From the NCBI GenBank assembly GCA_051745265.1, contig JBNJDW010000026.1:1-14346 (forward strand): 14,346 nt of DNA. Direction: 5' to 3'. Positions 1 through 5,014 of the stretch are shown here, piece after piece. Within the stretch, counting starts at the first letter, position 1. Each line of letters starts with the position of its first letter. A program made the translations under genes and the position numbers. Source of the DNA: JBNJDW01 sp051745265. GTDB lineage: Bacteria; Pseudomonadota; Alphaproteobacteria; Micavibrionales; CSBR16-224. The notes under the pieces are model-generated. The model did not search any database. It saw only the letters and a list, made by a program, of their open reading frames with translations, and had not been told where the DNA came from.

Positions 1-500
1 GTGGCGCCGACTGAAACCTTGGGGAAGGTGATGTTGGCGCCTTTTAGTCCGTCTTTGGCGATGGCATGGATGTAGCCACCTTCCAGCCGGATTTCAGCGC
101 CCAGCGCCTCCAGCCCCATCAGGTGAAGATCAACGGGCCGGGTGCCAATCGCGCAGCCGCCGGGCAGGGAAACGCTGGCCTCACCATTGCGGGCAACAAG
201 CGGCCCCAGCACCAACACGCTGGCGCGCATTTTACGGACCAGATCATAGGCCGCTGTCGTGCTGGTAAGCGTGCCGGCATCCATGGCAATCCGGCCCTTT
301 TCAGAGGATATTTGAACGCCAAGGCTTTCAAGCAGTTCAACCAAGGAACGGATATCGCGCAGATTGGGCACATGGGTCAATGTCAGCGGCGCTGTTGAAA
401 GCAAACAGGCGCACATTAACGGCAATGCTGCGTTTTTGGCGCCGCTTATTTCAATTTCGCCGGTTAGCGCCGCGCCGCCCTCTATGATAATTTTGCTCAT
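1..500 (-). CDS. murA: UDP-N-acetylglucosamine 1-carboxyvinyltransferase (MurA), N-terminal part, cut by window edge
   Basis: MurA transfers enolpyruvate from PEP to UDP-GlcNAc, the first committed step of peptidoglycan precursor synthesis in the cytoplasm. Reading back from the ATG at 500-498, about 166 codons are visible before the window ends; the C-terminal part lies outside. The translation starts MSKIIIEGGAALTGEIEISG and carries SGAKNAALP with Lys22, the conserved substrate-binding lysine. PGGCAIGTRPVDLHL follows, with Cys116 at the position of the PEP-adduct cysteine (Cys115 in E. coli; the residue that fosfomycin alkylates). Cysteine rather than aspartate here implies fosfomycin sensitivity at the target level. 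An AAGG stretch lies about nine bases upstream of the start. murA follows dcd in the same direction after 32 bases, so the two are probably co-transcribed. Identification is secure; only completeness is unknown. Confidence 0.96.
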   Translation of the reverse strand, partial: MSKIIIEGGAALTGEIEISGAKNAALPLMCACLLSTAPLTLTHVPNLRDIRSLVELLESLGVQISSEKGRIAMDAGTLTSTTAAYDLVRKMRASVLVLGPLVARNGEASVSLPGGCAIGTRPVDLHLMGLEALGAEIRLEGGYIHAIAKDGLKGANITFPKVSVGA

Positions 501-532
501 GATATGTTGCCTTATACTGGACCACTGTCGGC

Positions 533-1087
533 CTATAATTTCGGAAGCGTAACGCCTTGCTGCTGCATATATTTACCGCTGCGGTCTGCGTAAGACGTAT
601 CGCAGATGCTGTCGCCCTTGAAAAACAGGAACTGGGCGATGCCTTCATTGGCATAGACCCGGGCCGGCAGCGGGGTGGTGTTGGAAATTTCCAGGGTGAC
701 CTGACCTTCCCATTCCGGCTCCAGCGGGGTGACGTTGACGATCAGCCCGCAGCGGGCATAGGTGCTTTTGCCAAGGCAGATGACCAGCACTTCGCGCGGG
801 ATTTTAAAGGTCTCAACCGTCCGGGCCAGAGCAAAGCTGTTAGGCGGAATAACACAGATATCGGTTTTCCGCTCGACAAAGCTTTGATTATCAAATTTCT
901 TGGGATCAACAATCGCGTTATCAACATTGGTAAAGATCATGAATTCATCGGAAACCCGGGCATCATAGCCGTAGGATGACAGGCCATAGGAAATGACCCC
1001 GTCCTTGCTGAGTTTTTCTTCAAAAGGCGTGATCATCTGCTGTTCCTGCGCTTTTTGGCGGATCCAGTGGTCGGGCATAATCGGCAT
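533..1087 (-). CDS. dcd: dCTP deaminase
   Basis: Dcd deaminates dCTP to dUTP, feeding dTTP synthesis through dUTPase and thymidylate synthase. The 184-residue product has the length usual for alphaproteobacterial Dcd and begins MPIMPDHWIRQ, close to the family start. The family signature GKSTYARCGL lies at residues 106-115, containing the equivalents of the active-site Ser and Arg (S108, R112). VTLEISN follows with Glu133, the expected catalytic general acid/base. The trimer-type NEGIAQFLFF segment sits at 147-156. Nothing suggests the bifunctional deaminase/dUTPase variant, but that cannot be excluded by eye. The start lies only five bases after the stop of the small upstream ORF, whose last codons supply an AAGGA ribosome binding site, so translation of the two is likely coupled. 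murA follows 32 bases downstream. Confidence 0.96.
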   Translation of the reverse strand: MPIMPDHWIRQKAQEQQMITPFEEKLSKDGVISYGLSSYGYDARVSDEFMIFTNVDNAIVDPKKFDNQSFVERKTDICVIPPNSFALARTVETFKIPREVLVICLGKSTYARCGLIVNVTPLEPEWEGQVTLEISNTTPLPARVYANEGIAQFLFFKGDSICDTSYADRSGKYMQQQGVTLPKL

Positions 1088-1092
1088 TGCGG

Positions 1093-1233
1093 TTAATCCT
1101 TGTCTGTGGGGGCTTTGGGGTCGGCGTCTTTTTGACGGCGCGTCTGGGCCTTGCGGCGCTGCAGATTCGCCCGCAAATTCGCGGCCCGCTTGTCAAATTT
1201 GTCTTTTTTCTTGTCTGTATCGGTTGAGGTCAT
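1093..1233 (-). CDS. 46-residue basic hypothetical protein upstream of dcd
   Basis: A complete ORF of 46 codons begins at the ATG 1233-1231 and ends at TAA 1095-1093. It starts MTSTDTDKKKDKFDKRAANL and has a central basic stretch, LRANLQRRKAQTRRQK (residues 20-35), flanked by Lys/Asp-rich ends. The centre could form one amphipathic, strongly positive helix. I recall short proteins with an LRxNLxRRKAQxR core near murA or dcd in other alphaproteobacteria; this is recollection, not a search. The function is unknown; nucleic-acid or membrane contact would suit the charge but is not shown. Its stop is five bases before the dcd start, so it reads as the first gene of a dcd-murA operon. There is no clear Shine-Dalgarno sequence before its ATG. 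Coding status rests on the conserved-looking core and tight spacing. Confidence 0.72.
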   Translation of the reverse strand: MTSTDTDKKKDKFDKRAANLRANLQRRKAQTRRQKDADPKAPTDKD

Positions 1234-1243
1234 GATGACGCAG

Positions 1244-1270
1244 ATTAGAAAACCCGCGCCGGAAAATCAA
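1244..1270 (-). promoter_or_regulatory. Candidate promoter for the small ORF-dcd-murA operon
   Basis: On the minus strand TTGATT (1270-1265) is followed after 15 bases by TCTAAT (1249-1244). An overlapping reading gives 17 bases to TAATCT. Either way transcription would begin only a few bases before the ATG at 1233, which has no ribosome binding site. The elements match consensus only partly, so this is tentative. Confidence 0.35.
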
Positions 1271-1323
1271 GACAGGAAACGGCAGCACCGCAAAATAACT
1301 TTAAAAATATCGCGTATTTTGTC

Positions 1324-1352
1324 TTGCATCCCGCCTTTGGGTCATGTAATAA
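1324..1352 (+). promoter_or_regulatory. Candidate tRNA-Thr promoter
   Basis: TTGCAT at 1324-1329 lies 15 bases before TGTAAT (1345-1350) and 17 bases before TAATAA (1347-1352). The first -10 matches consensus at five of six positions, but its spacing is short. Transcription would start about ten bases upstream of the mature tRNA. The position is sensible; the sequence match is only moderate. Confidence 0.3.
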
Positions 1353-1366
1353 ATGGCTACCTTGCT

Positions 1367-1441
1367 GCTGCCATAGCTCAGGGGTAGAGCGCACCCTTGG
1401 TAAGGGTGAGGTCGAGTGTTCAATTCACTCTGGCAGCACCA
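1367..1441 (+). tRNA. tRNA-Thr (anticodon GGT)
   Basis: A complete cloverleaf can be folded by hand. The acceptor stem is GCTGCCA (1367-1373) with TGGCAGC (1431-1437). The D-arm is GCTC/GAGC (1376-1379, 1387-1390). The anticodon stem is CACCC (1392-1396) with GGGTG (1404-1408) around loop TTGGTAA, giving anticodon GGT at 1399-1401. The T-arm is GAGTG/CACTC around TTCAATT. Discriminator A1438 is followed by an encoded CCA at 1439-1441. GGT reads ACC and ACU threonine codons. It lies between a dcd operon and an AT-rich gene, both on the other strand. A run of seven T at 1459-1465 follows but has no convincing stem before it. Confidence 0.95.
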
Positions 1442-1480
1442 TTTATTCAATGATTCAATTTTTTTAATACCGTTGGTGCC

Positions 1481-1924
1481 TTATGAGTTCTTATCTTGAG
1501 CTTTGAGTTGTTTGTATCCGTGAGGGGAAATCTCAACATTGGATTTTTTTGTTTTTTCTATAAGGCCTTTTTTTTCAAGGTGTTTAGCCAGAAGTTGAAA
1601 CTTTCCATAGCCAAAAACCCGGTTAGGAAGTTTTGCGCTTAAGTTTTGTATGTTGCATTCCGCTCCTTCTTGCAGAATGGCCTCTAATACGAATATTTCG
1701 TCATCAGTTAGTGGTGTATTGTCAAAATCAGGTGTTTGCTTGGCCTCAGAGATTTGAATGGGTGGAGAGTTTTGACGGGATTCCCATATCCACAATAAGA
1801 GTATTGCAATGATTACAACCACAATAACCACCCAAAAAAGATTGCTGTATTTTGATAAAAATAAGCTTATTAGGATTAAGATAAATCCTGTTACCAGCCC
1901 CTTGCGATCAATCAATTCTTTCAT
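1481..1924 (-). CDS. AT-rich small membrane protein with C-terminal winged-helix domain, function unknown
   Basis: I do not recognise this gene. Read from the ATG at 1924-1922 it gives 147 residues. That start is preferred because AGGAA lies about nine bases upstream; in-frame ATG 1939 and GTG 1957 are alternatives. Two hydrophobic segments (about residues 9-24 and 28-47) form a tight membrane hairpin with almost no loop, followed by a polar linker (about 50-70). Residues 72-145 look like a winged helix-turn-helix: LTDDEIFVLEAIL, then NIQNLSAKL, then GKFQLLAKHLEKKGLIEK and a final strand. Both ends are probably cytoplasmic. Base composition is in the mid-thirties percent GC in sampled lines, far below the neighbours, which suggests acquisition by transfer, next to a tRNA gene. 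It could be a membrane-tethered regulator or a phage- or island-derived gene. It has no obvious operon partner. Confidence 0.7.
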   Translation of the reverse strand: MKELIDRKGLVTGFILILISLFLSKYSNLFWVVIVVVIIAILLLWIWESRQNSPPIQISEAKQTPDFDNTPLTDDEIFVLEAILQEGAECNIQNLSAKLPNRVFGYGKFQLLAKHLEKKGLIEKTKKSNVEISPHGYKQLKAQDKNS

Positions 1925-1950
1925 AATCTTTTTCCTCATAAACCCTTTTA

Positions 1951-1962
1951 GCTTCACGAAGC
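1951..1962. promoter_or_regulatory. Dyad upstream of the AT-rich gene
   Basis: GCTTCACGAAGC is a perfect five-base dyad around a two-base centre, about 27 bases upstream of the chosen start of the AT-rich gene. It overlaps the alternative GTG start at 1957, which counts slightly against that start. It could be an operator, possibly for the gene's own winged-helix domain, but a dyad this short can occur by chance. Confidence 0.25.
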
Positions 1963-1998
1963 GTATTCTTTAGGGTGGTAATCCTATTTACCGTATGT

Positions 1999-2022
1999 TT
2001 GCCGATATCTTGGCGTCGGCAA
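1999..2022. repeat. Inverted repeat between murI and the AT-rich gene
   Basis: Seven-base arms TTGCCGA (1999-2005) and TCGGCAA (2016-2022) flank a ten-base loop. It begins four bases past the murI stop in the direction of transcription. As RNA it would form a short stem, but no U-tract follows on either strand, so it is not a standard terminator. It may be a weak terminator or 3'-end stem for murI, or an operator for the AT-rich gene. Confidence 0.35.
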
Positions 2023-2025
2023 GTC

Positions 2026-2826
2026 TTATAAAGAAACAGTCCTCAACCTAATCGGCTCTTTAAAAGCCGTTTCGGCAAGGAAACCGTAGCCGGAGGCTTG
2101 ATCCGTCACCAAAAACTCCATTTGCCCTGTTTTGCTGATTTTTTCATCATGCTCCGGATGACGGGTCAGATAGTTTTTCAGTTTTGCGGGGACCAGCAGG
2201 TTTTGGCAGATCAGTTGGACGTCATTGCCGATTGCCGCCTGAATCTGCGCAGCGATATAGGGGTAATGGGTGCAGCCTAAAATCAGGCTTTCGATTTTTT
2301 TGGCTTTGAAATCGGCCAAGTAGTCGTCCAAAATCGGGGCGATCCATTTGATGCCGTCATTTTCAATCATCGGGACCAGCAGCGGGGTGGGTTTGCTGAA
2401 AATTTCCAACGCCGGGTTCAGTTTGCCCAGCTCCTCGCTATAGACATTGCTGTTGATCGTGCTGTGGGTGCCGATGACGCCGATCCGGCGGTGGGCAAGT
2501 TGGCTGACGTCTTCCAAGGTCGGGATGATAACCCCCAGAATGCGGCGGTCGGGGAAGTGTTTGATCAGATATTCCTGTTGCAGCTTGCGTAAGGCGGCGC
2601 CGCTTGCGGTATTACAGGCGAGCAGGATAATCTGGCAGTCCTGTTCACGAAACAGGTAATCGCAGGTTTTGCGGGTCAGTTCGTAAATGGCAGTGCGGGA
2701 GCGCGGGCCATAGGGCACATGCAGCGTGTCACCGAAATAAACCAGATCATGTTCAGGCAGCGCCTCGCGGATGGATTGTGCGATCAAAAGGCCGCCAAGG
2801 CCGGAATCAAAGACGCCGATCTTCAT
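2026..2826 (-). CDS. murI: Glutamate racemase
   Basis: MurI interconverts L- and D-glutamate in the cytoplasm, supplying D-Glu for the peptidoglycan stem peptide. The 266-residue product starts MKIGVFDSGLGG, the classic MurI N-terminus, with Asp7 and Ser8 of the active site. GDT and PYG follow at 32-34 and 38-40. The two catalytic cysteines are visible in LACNTAS (Cys71) and GCTHYP (Cys185, followed by Thr and His). Length is normal. The frame stays open upstream to 2904, but the family start and the ATGA overlap with the preceding membrane-protein gene fix the start at 2826. There is no strong Shine-Dalgarno sequence, so translation is probably coupled to that gene. The last residues, IRLRTVSL, end 26 bases before a palindrome-rich spacer leading to the AT-rich gene. 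Confidence 0.96.
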   Translation of the reverse strand: MKIGVFDSGLGGLLIAQSIREALPEHDLVYFGDTLHVPYGPRSRTAIYELTRKTCDYLFREQDCQIILLACNTASGAALRKLQQEYLIKHFPDRRILGVIIPTLEDVSQLAHRRIGVIGTHSTINSNVYSEELGKLNPALEIFSKPTPLLVPMIENDGIKWIAPILDDYLADFKAKKIESLILGCTHYPYIAAQIQAAIGNDVQLICQNLLVPAKLKNYLTRHPEHDEKISKTGQMEFLVTDQASGYGFLAETAFKEPIRLRTVSL

Positions 2827-3164
2827 GGCAGCACGCTCATAATCCATTGATGCAGATAAAAGGCGACAATCACCAGAATAAGGCCCATGGCCCAATAAGA
2901 CCAAAAGCCAAGGACAATTTTATCGGTCAGGAAGAAGGGCACAAAAAACAGGCAGGACAACGGCACGGCGACCAGAATACTGCGGGCATAGCGGGTGGTT
3001 TGCTCCAGATCATGGTGCTGCCAATAGGAAAAGGCAATGGCGATAATCGAAATCAGCGGCAGGGCGGTCAGGAATCCGGCGGCTTCCGGTTTTTTAGCCG
3101 ACAGCCAGCTGGCAAAGCTGATGATCCCGGCGGCAAGGGCGAGCTTTAAAATTGTGAATCCCAT
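2823..3164 (-). CDS. DUF3147-like small integral membrane protein
   Basis: The product has 113 residues and is almost entirely hydrophobic, with about four membrane segments (roughly 4-21, 31-47, 65-83 and 85-105). The stretch KKPEAAGFLTALPLISI, followed by an aromatic SYWQHHD loop and a later GFWSYWAMG segment, fits the DUF3147 (GlpM-like) family as I remember it. No catalytic function is established for that family. The ATG at 3164 is chosen over the TTG at 3167 because AGAGG sits five bases before the ATG. The gene ends in an ATGA overlap with murI (TGA 2825-2823, ATG 2826-2824), so the two proteins are made from one message and probably in linked amounts. A link to the envelope or cell wall is an inference from that neighbour only. 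Confidence 0.72.
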   Translation of the reverse strand: MGFTILKLALAAGIISFASWLSAKKPEAAGFLTALPLISIIAIAFSYWQHHDLEQTTRYARSILVAVPLSCLFFVPFFLTDKIVLGFWSYWAMGLILVIVAFYLHQWIMSVLP

Positions 3165-3167
3165 CAA

Positions 3168-3194
3168 GGCCTCTGTATTCGGTCAGAACAGGCC
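3168..3194 (-). promoter_or_regulatory. Possible stem covering the ribosome binding site of the DUF3147-like gene
   Basis: On the minus-strand transcript GGCCTGT (3194-3188) can pair with ACAGAGGCC (3176-3168) with one bulged base. The second arm contains the AGAGG ribosome binding site of the downstream ATG at 3164. The stem could modulate translation of the membrane protein and, through coupling, of murI. Arms of seven pairs with a bulge are only moderate evidence. Confidence 0.25.
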
Positions 3195-3215
3195 CCTAAG
3201 GTACAGCCAAGCCCG

Positions 3216-3734
3216 TTACATCACAAGCATAATTGCAGCCATAGCGCCCATGCCGATGTCCTCGGTCAGGGTGACGGTCGACAGCGGCACTTTCAATACC
3301 GATCCCATGCACGGGCAGTTGATATCCAGCCCCGCATTTAGCGCCTTGATCACGCCGACGGTGCCAATACCCATAACAATGATGGTGAGAACATAGGTCA
3401 GGTAGGGCACGAAAAACGCCAGATAGGCGAGGCCCAGCCCCAGTTCGATAAAGGGATAGGCCAAGGCATAGCCGCGAAAACGCTTGCCAAGAATGTCATA
3501 CATCTGAAAACCATCGGCAAAGGCCGACAGGTTAAAGATTTTCAACATGGCAAAACAGGTCAGGAATATACCCATAAAATAATGCATCCAGCCCGCCGCG
3601 GTGCCACCCGTGCCTTGCAGGATCGCCCATGCGGCCGCGGCTGAAATCAGAATGAGCGATAACAGCGGCCAGTAATCGCTGATCGATTTACCGCGGTTTT
3701 CGTCCCGTGTTTTAAAGTCTGGTTTTTGTGCCAT
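3216..3734 (-). CDS. MauE/DoxX-like redox-associated membrane protein with CxC motif
   Basis: The 172-residue product has a polar, charged N-terminus (1-20) and about five membrane segments (near 22-40, 50-68, 88-107, 110-128 and 158-172). The segment AMLKIFNLSAFADGFQMYD, followed by a second half with AYPFIELGLGLAY, is the pattern of MauE/DoxX-type membrane proteins. Near the C-terminus NCPCMGSVLKVPLST gives a Cys140-x-Cys142 pair. MauE proteins are associated with disulfide chemistry or maturation of exported enzymes, but no mau genes are visible here. The substrate is therefore unknown, and a thiol-redox or metal role is inference. The ATG at 3734 has AGGGA four to five bases upstream. It sits between xthA and the DUF3147-like gene, all in one direction, separated from xthA by 62 bases that hold a small dyad. 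Confidence 0.75.
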   Translation of the reverse strand: MAQKPDFKTRDENRGKSISDYWPLLSLILISAAAAWAILQGTGGTAAGWMHYFMGIFLTCFAMLKIFNLSAFADGFQMYDILGKRFRGYALAYPFIELGLGLAYLAFFVPYLTYVLTIIVMGIGTVGVIKALNAGLDINCPCMGSVLKVPLSTVTLTEDIGMGAMAAIMLVM

Positions 3735-3754
3735 GGTTCCCTGCTGCTTTGGTT

Positions 3755-3767
3755 ATACCTATGGTAT
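3755..3767. promoter_or_regulatory. 13-bp dyad upstream of the MauE-like gene
   Basis: ATACC-TAT-GGTAT is a symmetric element in the 62-base spacer between xthA and the MauE-like gene. On the minus strand it runs into TATAAC, a reasonable -10 element, but no matching -35 is apparent. It may be an operator for the downstream membrane-protein genes. The short length leaves chance as a live explanation. Confidence 0.25.
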
Positions 3768-3796
3768 CAACGTACGGGGTAGGCTATATGTTCCTG

Positions 3797-4561
3797 CTAG
3801 AGTGTCAGGATAACAGGCGTATGGTCAGAAGATTTTTTCTCACCGCGCGGGGCTTTGTCAATTTCGCAGTTCTCCATCCGGTCAACCGCCTGGGCAGAGA
3901 GCAAAAAGTGATCAATACGGATGCCATGATCCTGTTGCCAGGCGCCGGCTTTGTAATCCCAATAGCTGTAGGCAATTGTATTATCATTGATGGCCCGAAA
4001 GGCATCATAAAAACCCAGATGCTCAATCGCGCGGAATTTCTGGCGGCTTTCAAGGCGGAACAGGGCGTCCCCGGTCCATGCACCCGGATTATAACAATCA
4101 ATCTCTTCGGGGATGATGTTGTAATCACCGCCCAGCACGACCGGCATTTCCGTGTGCAGCAATTCAGCCGCATGGCGGTACAGACGGTCCATCCAGCCCA
4201 GTTTATAAGGATATTTTTCGGTATCGACCGGGTTGCCGTTGGGCAGGTAAATGCTGGCCAGCCGTATGCCGTTTATGGTCGCTTCGATATAGCGGGATTG
4301 TTCATCACTATCATCACCGGGCAAACCGCGCAGGACATCGCTGATTTCATGTTTTGAGAGGATTGCCACCCCATTCCAGCTTTTTTGACCATGGATGGCG
4401 GCGTTATAGCCAAGCTCGGTAAAGGGCTCAAGCGGGAATTTTTCTTCAACGGTTTTTAATTCCTGCAAGAGGACAACATCGGGCTGCTCATCCTTTAGCC
4501 AACGGATGACATTATCAAGGCGGGCATTGATGGAATTGACGTTCCAGGTGGCAATTTTCAT
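3797..4561 (-). CDS. xthA: Exodeoxyribonuclease III (AP endonuclease)
   Basis: ExoIII-type enzymes cut DNA 5' to abasic sites and remove 3' blocking groups in base excision repair. The 254-residue product starts MKIATWNVNSINARL and has the endonuclease/exonuclease/phosphatase fold signatures in order. These are Asn7, LLQELK with the metal ligand Glu34, YLPNG (105-109), GGDYNI with Asp146 and Asn148, RIDHFL (215-220), and the terminal SDHTPV with Asp246 and His247. Length matches bacterial XthA. It lies 28 bases downstream of erpA in the same direction, so erpA-xthA probably form one transcript reading away from dgt. No good Shine-Dalgarno sequence is visible just before the ATG. The assignment to the ExoIII rather than the ExoA-type subgroup is from overall resemblance. 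Confidence 0.94.
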   Translation of the reverse strand: MKIATWNVNSINARLDNVIRWLKDEQPDVVLLQELKTVEEKFPLEPFTELGYNAAIHGQKSWNGVAILSKHEISDVLRGLPGDDSDEQSRYIEATINGIRLASIYLPNGNPVDTEKYPYKLGWMDRLYRHAAELLHTEMPVVLGGDYNIIPEEIDCYNPGAWTGDALFRLESRQKFRAIEHLGFYDAFRAINDNTIAYSYWDYKAGAWQQDHGIRIDHFLLSAQAVDRMENCEIDKAPRGEKKSSDHTPVILTL

Positions 4562-4589
4562 GGTGGCGCTTTCGGCGGGGTTTAAAAGA

Positions 4590-4937
4590 TCAACTGATTT
4601 TTATTGAAAAAGATGTGCCGCAACCGCACATGGATTCCGCATTGGGGTTGTTGACCTTGAATGTAGAGCCCATCAGATCATCCACAAAATCAATCTCGGA
4701 TTTATTCAACAGATCCAGTGAGGCATCATCGGTAATCACCGTAATACCGTTTTTTTCAAAGGCGATATCATCGTCCTCGCGATTTTTTTCCAGCTCAAAC
4801 CCATATTGAAAGCCCGAACAGCCACCGCCTGAAACGGTGACCCGCAACATCAGCCCGGCATCACCCTTTTTATCAATCAGGCCCTGCACGCGTTTTGCCG
4901 CCGCATCGCTGATTGTCAGTGTTCGTTCATCCGCCAT
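4590..4937 (-). CDS. erpA: A-type iron-sulfur carrier protein (ErpA/IscA family)
   Basis: A-type carriers pass Fe-S clusters from the assembly scaffold to target apoproteins. The 115-residue product has the HesB/IscA domain across nearly its whole length, with the three cluster-ligand cysteines in place: GGGCSGFQYGF (Cys40) and ESMCGCGTSFSI (Cys104 and Cys106). The length, the FVDDLMGSTFKV stretch and the NPNA turn fit the ErpA branch; IscA cannot be fully excluded without a tree. A perfect AAGGAG ribosome binding site lies seven bases before the ATG at 4937. It is the first gene leftward from the divergent region shared with dgt and is followed by xthA. No isc or suf genes are in the window. 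Its neighbourhood with dgt and xthA recurs in alphaproteobacteria. Confidence 0.93.
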   Translation of the reverse strand: MADERTLTISDAAAKRVQGLIDKKGDAGLMLRVTVSGGGCSGFQYGFELEKNREDDDIAFEKNGITVITDDASLDLLNKSEIDFVDDLMGSTFKVNNPNAESMCGCGTSFSIKIS

Positions 4938-5014
4938 TGAAAAACTCCTTTATTTATTCCCTTAATATGGGGTATAAAGGCAATGAATTCAATATTTTTG
5001 CGGAGTATTCCGAT
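4938..5014. promoter_or_regulatory. Divergent erpA/dgt promoter region
   Basis: This AT-rich 77-bp gap separates two genes read outward, so it must hold promoters for both. Rightward, TATAAA at 4973-4978 is a plausible -10 with a poor -35 (TTATTT). GGAG at 5002-5005 is the dgt ribosome binding site, nine bases before the ATG. Leftward, TTGAAT followed after 17 bases by CATATT is a weak candidate for erpA, and AAGGAG (4945-4950) is its ribosome binding site. No clear iron-regulator box was recognised. Confidence 0.5.

Noticed and set aside
1281..1440. GGCAGCACC at 1281-1289 repeated at the tRNA 3' end (1432-1440); a related TGGCAGCAC at 2826-2834.
   Set aside because: Considered as attachment-site remnants. 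The matches are only nine bases, one lies upstream of the tRNA and the other in the core murI overlap, so chance is the simpler reading.
1459..1465. T-run after tRNA-Thr as a terminator.
   Set aside because: No convincing stem precedes it; the preceding bases form a direct repeat of ATTCAAT rather than an inverted one.
2827..2904. Upstream extension of the murI frame to 2904.
   Set aside because: It only shadows the end of the DUF3147-like gene. The family start MKIGVFDSGLGG and the ATGA overlap fix the start at 2826.
3728..4357. Plus-strand 209-codon frame opposite xthA.
   Set aside because: It is the antisense shadow of a clear ExoIII gene, with no family resemblance.
4913..5014. Upstream extension of the dgt frame into erpA.
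   Set aside because: It overlaps the erpA start and its promoter region. The ATG at 5015 has a proper ribosome binding site.
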